A DNA stretch of 64,000 nucleotides from Brevipalpus yothersi (GCA_003956705.1 QZCP01000143.1:38751-102750), one strand, 5' to 3'. Shown: positions 24,401-35,050, numbered from the stretch's first letter. Translations and numbers: made by a program. The notes: generated by a model not told the origin, from the sequence alone.

Positions 24401-24814
24401 AGAGGAGTATATCTGCGAAAAATCTTCTATCCTAAGGGAGAAAATTTGACGATACTCCGCAAAGTATCAGTAATCATCAATGAGAGATTATTACCATTCA
24501 ATTAAATGAACACTCATTCATTCAATTTGAAAGAAGCTAGTTGCTTGATCGATATTTCTGAAATCATTTTTCTAGCTTGGAGGAATAATTCTTGTGAAAG
24601 TTTGTCGAAAAGATATTTGATACTCATGCCGAGAAAAAGTTCATGAGGCTTGAATCTGACGAGAGTAATACAACTTTTCCACCATCTGAAAAAAATGAAA
24701 TTCGTGGAATGAAATAATAATGAATAAAATGAAGTTGAATGAAAATGTGTTGTATCCATAAATTATGTGGAATAATCTAAAGCAGGACTAGGAAATCAAG
24801 AGGAAAAATAGCAA

Positions 24815-26634
24815 ATGAATTACAGAAAGCTGATACTCATTGTGTTCACTTCTCAACTATCATCACTACTTTGTTCTTCAGCTAAAGAGCAAATGAGTTC
24901 AAGTAAATCAATGAGCTCAACCGAAGCAAGCTCTGCTCACCATTACAAGAAGGATATACCACCATCAACAACATCATCAGGATCAGAGATTTCCCATGCT
25001 AAGGAGCATATGAATTCAAGTAGAATGGTGAGCTCAACGGAAGCGAGCTCTATTAGCCATTCCAAGAAAGATATACCATCAACATCAACACCAACAACAA
25101 GATCAGAAACTCTTCAAACTAAGGAACAAATGAATTCCAGTAGACCAGTAAGTTCAAGCACAGAAGCTAGCTCTACTCATCATTCCAAGAAAGATATATC
25201 ACCAACACCACCACCAGGATCAGAACTTCATCAAGCTAAGGAACATATGAATTCTGTGAAACCAGTCAGCTCAACGGAAGCGAGCTCTGTTCATCATTCC
25301 AAGAAGGATATACCACCACCTACACCACCATCAGGATCAGAACTTCATCAAGGTAAGGAGCATATTAATTCTGGAAAGCCTATGAGTACAAATACGGAAG
25401 CGAGTTCTGTTCATCATTCCAAAAAGGATATACCACCACCAACACCACCATCGGGATCCGAACTTCATCAAGCTAAGGAGCAAATTAGTTCAAGTAGACC
25501 AGTGAGCTCGATCACGGAAGCAAGCTCTACTCACCATTACAAGAAAGATATATCACCAACACCGCCATCAGGCTCAGAACTTCATCAAACTAAGGAACGA
25601 ATAAGTTCAAGTAAGCCAGTTAGCTCAACAGAGGCAAGTTCTTTCCACCATTCCATGAAAGATATACCACCACCAACAACATCATCAGGATCCGAAATTC
25701 CTCATACAAAGGACCATATGAATTCAAGTAAACCGGTGAGCACGAGCACGGAAGCTCATCATACCAAGGATATGGGACCACCATCAGCATCAGAGATTCG
25801 AAATGGTGAAAAAGCTGGAAAAGATGAATTCCCTTATATTGTGGCCATTAGTCAACGTAGTGATAAGGAATTTATAGTCAGTGCTGGCGCAATTTTGAGT
25901 CCAAAATGGATTCTGTCGGCAGAACATGTGGTTGCTGGCAATTCACCAGATATACTCTTTGTAACTCCAAATTATGGTACCAAGGTATCAGATATTGAAA
26001 AAGGGAAGAAATATCAAGCTGCAGAATTCTTTTGTCCCAAAGAGAGAGGAGGAGATATTAGCCTTATTAAGCTGAAAGAAGCTATTCCGTTGAATCAGGA
26101 ACCATATAGATTCGAAAAAATTCGTCTAGTACAATCAAATCGAAAATTGAATCAAAAAAAGAACATCACAGTGGTTGGCTGGGGATATGTTGGATTCAAT
26201 ATTTCTAAAGACGATGTCAAGCCAGTATCGCCTTCTCATCTGATGAAAGCCGATGTTCAATTAAAATCTGATGATGGTTGTATGCATTATGATCGTCATT
26301 TTTGTCCTATCAAACGCTTCTGTACTACTGGTACTTTTAAAGGAACTTGTAATGGTGATTCAGGAGGTCCTGTTGTGTTGAAAGAGGGGAAAAGTTCAGG
26401 AGATACTTTGATTGGAGTTGTGTCAGGTGGTAATTATCAGTGCGAGTAAGTAATGAAGGGTGTGAGAGGATAAAATTGTCAAATCAGGTATATCATTCAC
26501 AAATATGTTCGTTTCACAGGGGACCAGCTTTCAATGTGAACGTTTCTTATTGGAGGCAATGGATTGATGATACGATGAAACATGGAAATTCTACAGGTCC
26601 TTGTAGACTTCCGGAAAATGATCCTTGTTCTTGA
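24815..26634 (+). CDS. Serine protease C with long repeat-bearing propeptide
   Basis: Two exons: 24815-26445 and 26520-26634 (donor gtaagt, acceptor cacag, phase 2), about 581 residues. After a signal peptide (LILIVFTSQLSSLLCSS) come seven tandem units of about 39 residues and a partial eighth. Each follows the pattern KE(H/Q)(M/I)NSS(K/R)PVSS-TEASS-HHSKKDI-PP-SGSE. The protease domain starts at about residue 327 with SEIRNGEKA. Triad residues are SAEHV, GGDISLI and CNGDSGGP. The last exon supplies FNVNVSYWRQWID and a tail with two Cys. The residue before the canonical Ile is Glu, not Arg/Lys, so ordinary trypsin activation is not expected. Lys/Pro/Ser-rich repeats suggest an extended, possibly glycosylated spacer. 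Confidence 0.85.
24891..25790 (+). repeat. In-frame tandem repeat of about 117 bp, seven units plus a partial eighth
   Basis: Encodes the propeptide repeats of protease C. Units begin with (C/A)(T/A)AAGGA(A/G)CA-like sequence coding KEH/KEQ and end with SGSELHQ-like coding sequence. Adjacent units 4 and 5 are most alike. The paralog at 39271 has only one recognisable unit, so copy number changed between paralogs. Confidence 0.9.
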
Positions 26635-26639
26635 ATGGA

Positions 26640-27500
26640 TAAACAGGATCATCAACAGTAGAGACAGTATGGAAAATGAAATGTATAATGAACTTTAGCA
26701 GGGGTTGAAACTTTCAGCTTTTCAAAGAGGAATGATTTTCACTGATTTGAAGATTCTCACACAATTTTCTACGATGAACAAGAGACAAGATGCTTCAAAA
26801 CGAATTTTAAGCTGAATTGGATGAGGTATCATATTGAGACTACACAGAACAGAGAATTTACTCATTGATCAGAACATTCCACACAGTTTATCTTAATCAT
26901 TCAAACTATCAAATGATGATGGAATCATTCCGATTCATGTGTCCAATACTTGGCAAAATGAGTTGATTTGATCATTTTGAGGACTGTCAGGTGAAAATTT
27001 AAATTCAAAATAAATGATCTGTTAATATGGAAGCAGAATTAAAAAATTAACAGAAAAAATTGCAAATGAATTATAATAAGCCAATACTCATTGTATTTTA
27101 TTCTCAATTATCTTCACTACTTTATCCTCAAACTTGAGAAATCCAGGCAATGTCTTGAATCCATTGAAGGGACGAAAGTCTGATTCATTTTCAAATGGGT
27201 GGAGAATTTATTTTTCATTGCTGAATAAGGGACAATGCCGTAATATCTGTAGCCGATGAATATGGAAAGTAAAAACCAATTCTTTGTCTTAGGACTGTCT
27301 GTATGGCTATTCGCAATAGCCATTCAAAGATGAAATATGATAACCGTTGATAATAATACATGCTGATGCATATGAACAGAATGAGTATAGAGGCGAAAAT
27401 CATTACCTCACACATTAGTATGGGTATATGAGATCTCAAAAATTCGAAATTTTTCTCTCACGATCATGGTGAAAAAAAATTAACTTGGATCCATTCAATG
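26640..27500. other. Non-coding region with 5' relic of a protease C-like gene
   Basis: At 27066 an ATG begins a stretch aligning with the start of gene C, including the 'aatactcattgt' and 'ttatcttcactacttt' segments. The frame ends after about 23 codons, with a signal-peptide-like translation and no protease domain following. The rest holds nothing recognisable. Confidence 0.6.
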
Positions 27501-27508
27501 CTCATGAA

Positions 27509-27514
27509 TTTATT
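27509..27514 (-). terminator. Poly(A) signal of cysteine-rich protein gene 1
   Basis: AATAAA on the minus strand, inside a 3'UTR block that matches the 3'UTRs of genes 2 and 4 ('ccttgttgt...tctgttgaaactttgaataaa'). Confidence 0.7.
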
Positions 27515-27784
27515 CAAAGTTTCAACAGAGGATACAACAAGGGTTAAGGACTTCAAGGTGATGATATAACTACTCATTCAGAGCGTTATAGCCTTGGTTT
27601 GAGAGTAGAAAGCATGAGAAGTTACGAAAATAGAATTTATATCCACCAAGTGAGTTCGAGTCCTAATGAAAATCATACAAGAATTTTATCGGATCACTGC
27701 TCATCATCAGCGGAATCTATTCTAGCCCTTCATCATTCATTTCAGAAGATCTCGAACCTCCTAGTAAAATTTTACCGAGGCCTT

Positions 27785-28507
27785 CTAGTTGCCAGGGTAC
27801 ATGGAAGGTTTGGTCATTTGGCGAGGAGGACAAATCACCAAGCAGGAGTTTGCAGTGAGTTCCTCCTTGAATCCACATGCGAACCAGCAATTCGGTTCAA
27901 TTTTAGGGAATTCATAGGGATAGCATGTGTATAGGCAACCTGTAACTCCACGAAAGTATTCATCCTCTATGCAGTAATAGCCTGGACATTTATCGTCCTC
28001 AAATGATCGGACATTATATCCTTGTTCTCGCAGTGAAGTTGTACGACCCACTTGAAGGTATGCCAGAGGCGAGCCGGAATTCTGATTAGAGCCATGAACG
28101 GTATGACCAAATGATTTGATGGAAGACACTGGTCGGATAGGACACACCTGCATGAAAACGAAGCCATCCTCAAACTGATTCATTGTCTGCAAACAGCTGA
28201 GATTGTAGGCGGGAGACATATCCCCTTCACACACATACACAACACCAACAGCATTGTGGAATTGATCCTCGATGTGGAGCGTAAAAGTACATCCATCCTC
28301 ACCAGTAGATCGCATTTTGTAGCCGGAAGTCCATCGAGCAGTTGTATCTGGTTCACTGGAAACAGGAACATCATGGTCCATGTGGAGATCAGCCAGGAGT
28401 GAGCGAGACATTCGATCGAAAAGGTGGCCCAATTGATCACCCTGTTTGACAGGAGATCGAGCAAGACTTGAGGGAACCAAGAACAAAACGATGATAGAGT
28501 GAAACAT
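27785..28507 (-). CDS. Secreted two-domain cysteine-rich protein 1 (family not recognised)
   Basis: Single-exon ORF of 240 codons starting at a good ATG. Signal peptide IIVLFLVPSSLA; the mature part begins near RSPVK. An N-terminal segment shared with the paralogs (MSRSLLADLHMDHDVPVS, then WTSGYKM) leads into two related domains. Domain 2 has eight Cys in four C-x3/4-C pairs (CPGYYC, CLYTC, CWFAC, CLVIC). Domain 1 keeps Cys corresponding to positions 1, 2, 3 and 6 of the paralogs but has lost 4 and 5 together. It is divergent from gene 2 (head-to-head) and lies between protease C and the other paralogs. No function is known to me; extracellular location is inferred. Confidence 0.8.
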   Translation of the reverse strand: MFHSIIVLFLVPSSLARSPVKQGDQLGHLFDRMSRSLLADLHMDHDVPVSSEPDTTARWTSGYKMRSTGEDGCTFTLHIEDQFHNAVGVVYVCEGDMSPAYNLSCLQTMNQFEDGFVFMQVCPIRPVSSIKSFGHTVHGSNQNSGSPLAYLQVGRTTSLREQGYNVRSFEDDKCPGYYCIEDEYFRGVTGCLYTCYPYEFPKIEPNCWFACGFKEELTANSCLVICPPRQMTKPSMYPGN

Positions 28508-28654
28508 CTTGGTAGTTATCAGGGTAACGAAAAATTAACCAAAAAGAAGTTGTTTTGGGTACACAATGTCAAAGTTGTTAGTGTGACTGTGAAATTGATG
28601 TTTTCTCAACAGAATTGTAGATGACAATGAATGATTATGATGTTGAAGGATATT

Positions 28655-28663
28655 CTTTTTATA
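28655..28663 (-). promoter_or_regulatory. TATA box of cysteine-rich gene 1
   Basis: TATAAAAAG on the minus strand in 'agtataaaaagaat', followed by 'tccttcaa' and 'tcattcattgt'. The same arrangement occurs upstream of gene 3. Confidence 0.65.
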
Positions 28664-28679
28664 CTTCTCGCCTCACTGC

Positions 28680-29820
28680 TCCCGCTTGATCATCTTCTAG
28701 ACAATTCTCCACCGAGATGAATCACTAACACACCTAAAATGGGAATAAGTCGTGTGGAGGACTCATCTAGTAATCCTTCTATATTAACCATTCGAATGAT
28801 TGATTTCGTCGATTGTTGAAGGGTTTAGCGGAGGAGTGAAAAATTTCATAATGATTTGATGCCGAAACTTTGTGATTTATGGGCAATGAAAAACATATGA
28901 TAGTTTCAAGTATTGCAGTTTCAATTGTCTTGCAAATGAAAAAGTTCTCAATTTTTAATTATGATGATAGATAATTTGTGCCCAATGGGTGATCTTGTGG
29001 TCGGCTCAGGCCCACAGCAACATGAAAGATGTGTTTCTGAGCAAGTAATAAATTAAGGAAGAATGAGCGTTTCATCTGAACAGGCGATCAAGCTCATATA
29101 CATAGATTTTTTTGAATCATGTCATCATATTTCTTCTGATATATACCTTCGTATTGGGAGCTAAAATATTGACGAGATAGAAAGCAAAGATGAGCAAGAT
29201 GCTCATTCAACGGAAAAAGAGAGTGTAATCTCATCCTCCCAAGGGTAGGTTCATTATTGCACCTCAGTGATGGTTAACACATTTTGTCTTCTTAATCCAC
29301 ATATATTTAGAGAGTCGAGTGCAATTAGTATGAGTCAAAAATAAGCATTTTAAATTGAATCTGAATGATGTAATATTTTGTTAAACCAAAAATTAATTCT
29401 GTCGCTGGAAACAGAATTCCGCTTCCATAAAAACCTAGACTAATGAAGGAAGTCGCAGAGACGGGAGCAATAGATTATGTACGAATATCATTATATGTCA
29501 ATGCTAATATTTACCATCCATCACATTTTACTGCATTCTTTAGCATGGAGTCCGTATGAATTTCTCAATAGCTGATTGAAGTGAGTCTGTACTTCAATTA
29601 TGATTACCTAAGACTGATTCATGTCTCAAATATGTTAATGATTCATCCCAGAGGAAGAGTGACAAGATGAGAAAGCTAGCCCAGATTCAAAATCATTCAT
29701 TGTCGTTGATAATATCATAGAGAAAACATCAGTTTTCAACCATTACTGTATCAACTTCTCTGTTGAGTCCTTAATTCATTTTTTTCTCAGTTTTTTCTTT
29801 ACCGTTTTCAAACTATCAAA
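28680..29820. other. Intergenic region between divergent cysteine-rich genes 1 and 2
   Basis: No gene seen. The right half, from about 29240, closely matches 34470-35050 upstream of gene 4, e.g. 'tctcaatccacatatatt'-type and 'cctagactaatgaagga' stretches, and includes the shared promoter segment 'aatcattcattgtcgttgat' ... 'gagaaaacatcagtttt'. Confidence 0.6.
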
Positions 29821-30513
29821 ATGTTGTACCCTATCATCGTTCTGTTTTTGGTTCCTTCAACGCTTGCTCGATCTCCTGTCACATCGGATGACCGTATGGT
29901 GTACTATACTGACCCAATGTCTCGTTGGTTTCTGTCTGATCTCCACATGAATCGCGATGTTCCTGTTTCTGGAGGATCAGATACAACTGTTCAATGGACA
30001 TCAGGATACAAGATGAAATCTACTGATGGAGACACATGTCGCCTTCAATATAGTATCCACGACCGATCGAATGGTAATTTTGGTTTCCTCAACATCTGTG
30101 GAAGCCGAAGCATTCCTATAATTGGGTTCGATTGTTTCCAAGCATGTGAAATGGACCGAAACGCCAACATCAACATTTGCATGCAGGTGTGTCCTCGTCC
30201 GAGAGCATCCTCCATCAAACCGTTTGTTTCTGGGACCCATCATTTGAAAAAGGCCTCCCTTCTACCTTTGGCTAAGCTTCTAGTGGACCGTACAGCTAAT
30301 CTACCAGGACAAGAATACGGGATTGGATTGATTGGTGTGGAGGAATGTTACTCCTTCTGCATAGAAGATGATTCAGGAGATTTCACTGGTTGCCTATACG
30401 ACTGCCGTCCCTATGAGGTTCCTGAAATCAAGCTCGGTTGCTTGCGTGCATGCGAATTCACTGAGGAAAATGATGTCAGTACCTGCATGGTAGTGTGTCC
30501 AAGATTTCCATAA
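29821..30513 (+). CDS. Secreted two-domain cysteine-rich protein 2
   Basis: Single-exon ORF of 230 residues. Signal peptide IIVLFLVPSTLA. Domain 1 (about residues 66-123) has six Cys in the pattern C-x17-C-x11-C-x3-C-x10-C-x3-C-P. Domain 2 (about 174-228) has eight Cys as four C-x3-C pairs (CYSFC, CLYDC, CLRAC, CMVVC), with spacers of about 10-11 residues. Each domain ends in VCP. A poly(A) signal AATAAA at 30781 follows. Its block of promoter, ORF, 3'UTR and tail is duplicated around gene 4. Unrecognised family; probably secreted and disulfide-stabilised. Confidence 0.85.
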   Translation: MLYPIIVLFLVPSTLARSPVTSDDRMVYYTDPMSRWFLSDLHMNRDVPVSGGSDTTVQWTSGYKMKSTDGDTCRLQYSIHDRSNGNFGFLNICGSRSIPIIGFDCFQACEMDRNANINICMQVCPRPRASSIKPFVSGTHHLKKASLLPLAKLLVDRTANLPGQEYGIGLIGVEECYSFCIEDDSGDFTGCLYDCRPYEVPEIKLGCLRACEFTEENDVSTCMVVCPRFP

Positions 30514-30780
30514 ACCTTAGCTGTGATAACATCAAGTTTCTCTTAAAGGCCAGGGACCTTTCAAAATGCATGATGAAGGGCTAGCTTTTTTTCCACTGGT
30601 GAACCCTGACTGGATAAAATTTCGATTTGTTTCTATTCTGATTGAGGCTCACCGAAAATCTTTCTACACAACTTCTCATGCTCTCTCCTAATCTTCATAC
30701 CAAGGCTATAACGTTCTAAACGAGCAAAAATTTCGCCTTGTTGTCCTCAATCCTCATTTAATTCCTCTGTTAAAACTTTG

Positions 30781-30786
30781 AATAAA
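30781..30786 (+). terminator. Poly(A) signal of cysteine-rich gene 2
   Basis: AATAAA in 'tttgaataaataatg', 268 bases after the stop codon. The equivalent position is conserved after gene 4 (36023). Confidence 0.75.
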
Positions 30787-30799
30787 TAATGTCATGGAA

Positions 30800-32380
30800 T
30801 TTCAGTCAAGTTCGTTCATTTTTCACCACTATTCTGAGAGAAATATCAGATATCGGAGACTGTAAATGTAAGGATTAAGGCTATTTGCCGAGAAATGAAT
30901 TCTTTTGATCTTCTAGTATTAGTCTAGTAATGGATGAGCATTTATACTTATCTTCGAGCGGTTGATGGCTGTCTATACAATCAATTCTCAATTGTGAACA
31001 TCAAACTATCATACTTCTTTCAATACTATGCTCAGGAGAGGATGTGGTTTTGTGAAGCCATTGCAGATTATTCCTTAATGAATGAGAAAAATGCCACCCA
31101 TCTTTCCATATAATACTTGAGATATTGAGCCTCAATGGTGGTTTTGGACTATCAATTTCGAAGAGAGAGCAAGTTTTCTAACCAGAGACTATTTTTTATC
31201 CCTATGGATTACTCGGCTGAGAACAGATCAAGATATTTTCCTCTTGATCGATCATCAAAATTGTAGTACATTGTAGACATGGTAGCATTATCTCATGTGT
31301 TTATAGTGGTTTCTGTTATTATTGGCTCGAAAGATACTGAATAAGGATGTTCAGATGTATCAGGGAAATAAGATGACAGAAAGTGAAATTCCTCATCAAG
31401 TTTCTTCTTGTCAGCAATAATTTGTAAAGCTTGATGAGTAACCAAGCAACAATAAGTTTAGTAAAGCAACCCACATCAGTTTTTTGAAATGGATAGGCTT
31501 GAATCATTATCTTCCAGTGGCAGAGAAAGCTATTCAGGCAATCCGATCAGAGGTCTTGTTCGCTATAGATCGATCAGTACCAATGGATCAATTACAGTAT
31601 TGTTTCACGTCACATAATGAAAAGGCAAAAGTTTTAAACTATTCGGACCACAAAAAGACTTCCTTTTCTCAATAAATTTGCAACATTCTTGAAAAGATAG
31701 AGAAATAGTGATAAGTTGGAAAAAGAGTATAGAAAGATGTACCTTGTAAATAAGTAATAGACATAATGCATCATCACTGTCTTGGGATCAATTTTTGCTG
31801 GATTTCTACCATTATAACATGCCCATTGCGTTGTTGTCTTGATGTGAAATGTATTTGCTGAGAATGTGTGTAACTTTGGAATCAATTTTTATAAGTGTTC
31901 AACAACAGATTTTCATTTAATCTTCATTCATGGGTACACAGGCGAAATTTATGTTTTAGACTGCTGATTCAGAACCTATCAATATGATCATTCATGACTC
32001 CTTCCTGTCTCGGATATGAAATGACGATTCAAGCACCAGAATCTCACATGGTGGTGCAAGAATGCACAAACAATCTATCATCATATTTAAAAATAGAAAA
32101 CTCCCATCCTTATCAAAATGATTCAAACTGCACTTATACCTGGAAATATCACAAGTTCTACTATTGCAATACTCATTGATCACCAAATTTCAGCATCAAA
32201 TCGCTAAGGATTGTTCATTCCTCCGCTAGACCCTTCAGTGATAGACGGAGTGAATCATTTGGATGAATAATGTAAGAGAATTGTTGGATAAAACCAGACA
32301 TGATTTATTCTTATCTCATGTAAGTGAGTGATTCATCTTGGGGGAGGATCATCTAGAAGGTGATGAATCTGGAGCAATTA
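30800..32380. other. Non-coding tail of duplicated block and spacer
   Basis: 30830-31490 matches 36050-36780 downstream of gene 4 (e.g. 'catcaaaattgtagta', 'ttgtagacat'). 31490-32180 contains no recognisable gene. The stretch from about 32200 matches the upstream region of other family members. Confidence 0.55.
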
Positions 32381-32389
32381 AACGAGAAA

Positions 32390-32398
32390 TATAAAAAG
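32390..32398 (+). promoter_or_regulatory. TATA box of cysteine-rich gene 3
   Basis: TATAAAAAG in 'gaaatataaaaagaatgtcc', 150 bases before the start codon. It is followed by 'tccttcacca', 'atcattcattgt' and 'gttgagaaaacatcag', shared with gene 1. Confidence 0.7.
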
Positions 32399-32547
32399 AA
32401 TGTCCTTCACCACTAGAATCATTCATTGTTTTTGGAAACTTCGTTGAGAAAACATCAGTTTTTCATCATCACTGAATTGAATTATCTGTCGTCTTTCCAG
32501 ATCAATTGGTTTCTTGTGATTCCGTTGTTATCCTTGAATCAACAAAA

Positions 32548-33285
32548 ATGTTCTCTGTTATTCTTTTGTTTTTGGTTCCTTTTACCCTCGCTCGATCCTC
32601 CCTCAAACCAGATGACCGTATGGCCCACCACTTCGATCGAATGTCTCGTTCGCTTCTGGCCAATCTCTACATAGGCCGTTATGCTGCCGTTTCTCGAGGA
32701 CCAGATACAACTGTTCAAAGGACATCAGGATACAAGATTCGTGGTGAGGACGAATGTGAACTCCGATTTCATATCGATGATGATACCACTGGTGCTACTG
32801 GGTATGGATACAACTGTCTGCCCGAAGAGATTCCTGATATGGGACCAGGATGCTTGCTTGTATGTGATAGGGACGAAGATGACGACCACAATATTTGTAT
32901 GGTAGTGTGTCCTGGTTCACAACCATCCCTCTTCAAGCCATTCGTTTCTGCGGCCAATCAGATTGATCAAAATTTCGGCTCATCTCTGGCTAAGATTCTG
33001 CGAGATCGTATGGCTCAACATGGAGGAGAATACAAGATTCAATCAAAAAGTGGAGAAGAGTGTGAACTCTTCATCTTTATTCAGGATGACTCCACATGTG
33101 CCATTGGCGGTCTCTTCATATGTCCACCCGAAAACGCTCCTGAAATCGCGCCAGATTGCCAACGTGCATGCCAAATTGATGAGGAAGAAGGAGAAGAATT
33201 CAATGTTTGCATGATAGTTTGCTCTGGGTCACAAGCATCCAAGTTCACTCCCGCTATGGCGAGGTTCAGTAAAGTTTTTTACTAG
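32548..33285 (+). CDS. Secreted two-domain cysteine-rich protein 3
   Basis: The start was set at ATG 32548, because it puts the signal peptide (SVILLFLVPFTLA) at the N-terminus as in the paralogs; an upstream in-frame ATG would bury it. 245 residues. Domain 1 has six Cys (DEC, YNC, CLLVC, CMVVC) and domain 2 has six at matching places plus one extra. Both are much more acidic than in genes 2 and 4 (runs of Asp/Glu between C4 and C5). Domain 2 lacks the extra N-terminal C-x3-C pair seen in genes 1, 2 and 4. The poly(A) signal is at 33535. The most divergent member; the conserved frame suggests selection. Confidence 0.85.
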   Translation: MFSVILLFLVPFTLARSSLKPDDRMAHHFDRMSRSLLANLYIGRYAAVSRGPDTTVQRTSGYKIRGEDECELRFHIDDDTTGATGYGYNCLPEEIPDMGPGCLLVCDRDEDDDHNICMVVCPGSQPSLFKPFVSAANQIDQNFGSSLAKILRDRMAQHGGEYKIQSKSGEECELFIFIQDDSTCAIGGLFICPPENAPEIAPDCQRACQIDEEEGEEFNVCMIVCSGSQASKFTPAMARFSKVFY

Positions 33286-33289
33286 TTCA

Positions 33290-35050
33290 AAACCTGAATG
33301 CATGATAGAAGGCTGGAATAGATTCCTTTTACGAGAAGTCGTTGCCTTGCCGTGAGATTAAGTAGTTCTCATGAATTTTTAGGCTAAGACCAGCCTGAAT
33401 ATCAAAAAATTTGATCTATTCCCATGCTATTTCGTGCTTCAAATTCATCTTCAAACCAAGACTAATCTGTTCTGAATGAGCAGTTTTTCCTCTTGTTGTC
33501 CTCTTTCCTAATTGTTTCCTCTGTTGAAACTCCGAATAAATTTGTGAGCATCAAACTATCATACTTGTACCAATATCATTGTTTGGAAAAAAATCTGATT
33601 TTATGAGGTCATCAACGATTATCTCTCTCTTTGAATAAGATGATTTCTCTCCATCATGTAGATCTAGGAATTGGTCAACTTGTATCATTATGTTCTCTCA
33701 ATGTACAGATGAAAATTCACTGGCTCGTTACCTCTATCGATATATTAGGCTCAGTCTCCATCAGATTGATATTAAAAAAACGAACAAAGAATGTGATAGA
33801 GTTGACATTTTAATCAGATTTTGGTTGAGTAATTTGAATGATATGACACCAATACGAAACAATTGCTGTATCTCTTATGGAATTAGCTTCATCGCGTTGA
33901 CTCAGTATTGTTGGAGTGGTTGGTATGTATTTTACTGTTGAATAGTCGCAGTTTGGCAGAATGTTCAAGATGTTCGCAAAGAGATGTTCGCTTTGAACTA
34001 AAGCCAGCTCGAAATCTATCTACATGCTCATTTCTGTTTTTGATGTATTTCAAACCGAGACTATTCTGTTCTAAATATCAGTATCTTTGTCTTGTTGTCC
34101 CCTTCCCTGATTGTATCCTCTATTAAATCTTTGAATGAATCTTTGTGCATTGAACCTCTTTCAATATCATTCTCAGGTGGAAATCTCGTTTTTTGAGGCC
34201 ATTCCATAATTATTTCCTAATGAATGAGATAAGTGTTATCCATATAATACTTTAGATATTGAGATTCCATGATAGTTTGAGAAAATAAATTATGAAGCGA
34301 GCTAGTATTCTAACCGGAGACTATTTTCGATTGCTTGGCTGAGAACAGGTTATCATTTCTGTATCAGAAATCAATTGTTGCATCTCAGCTGAAAGAATTT
34401 CCATCCTGTTGGCTTTGAAATCAATCAAAAGATTCACGAGATAGAAGGCAAAGATGAGCAAAATGCTCATTCAACGGAGAGAAACAGTGTAATCTCATCC
34501 TTCCAAAGGTCAAGTCATTATTGCACCTCAGTGATGATTGACACATTCTGTCTTCTCAATCCACATATATTGAGAGAATTAATTGCAATTAGTATGAGTT
34601 TAAATTAAGCATTTTGAATCTAACCTGAATGACGTCATATTTTGTGAAACAAAAAATTGATTCTATTGCTCGAAACAGAATTCCACTTTCAGAAAAACCT
34701 AGACTAATGAAGGAAGTCATGAAGATCGAAGCAATAGATTAAGTATCTCCAGCATTTGTCATCTATCACTTTTTACAGCATTCTTTAGCACGGAATCTGT
34801 GATTAATTTCTCGATAGCTGATTGAAGTGAGTCTGTGCTTTTATTATGATTACCTACAACTGATTCATGTCTCAAGTATGATAATGATTCATCCCAGAAG
34901 AGTGAGCAAGCTAGCCCAAATTCGAAATCATTCATTGTCGTTGATAATATCATTGAGAAAACATCAGTTTTCAACCATCACTGTATCAACTTCTCTGTTG
35001 AGTTCCCAATTCATTTTTCCTTGTTTTTTTTCGGTTACCGTTTTAAGATC
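33290..35050. other. Spacer with 3'UTR of gene 3 and a relic of another family member
   Basis: AATAAA at 33535-33540 ends gene 3. A second 3'UTR-like block at about 34000-34140 ('ttgtcttgttgtcccc', 'tctttgaatgaat') resembles the 3'UTRs of genes 2 and 4, with a decayed poly(A) signal and no ORF before it. From 34470 the upstream block of gene 4 begins. Confidence 0.6.
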
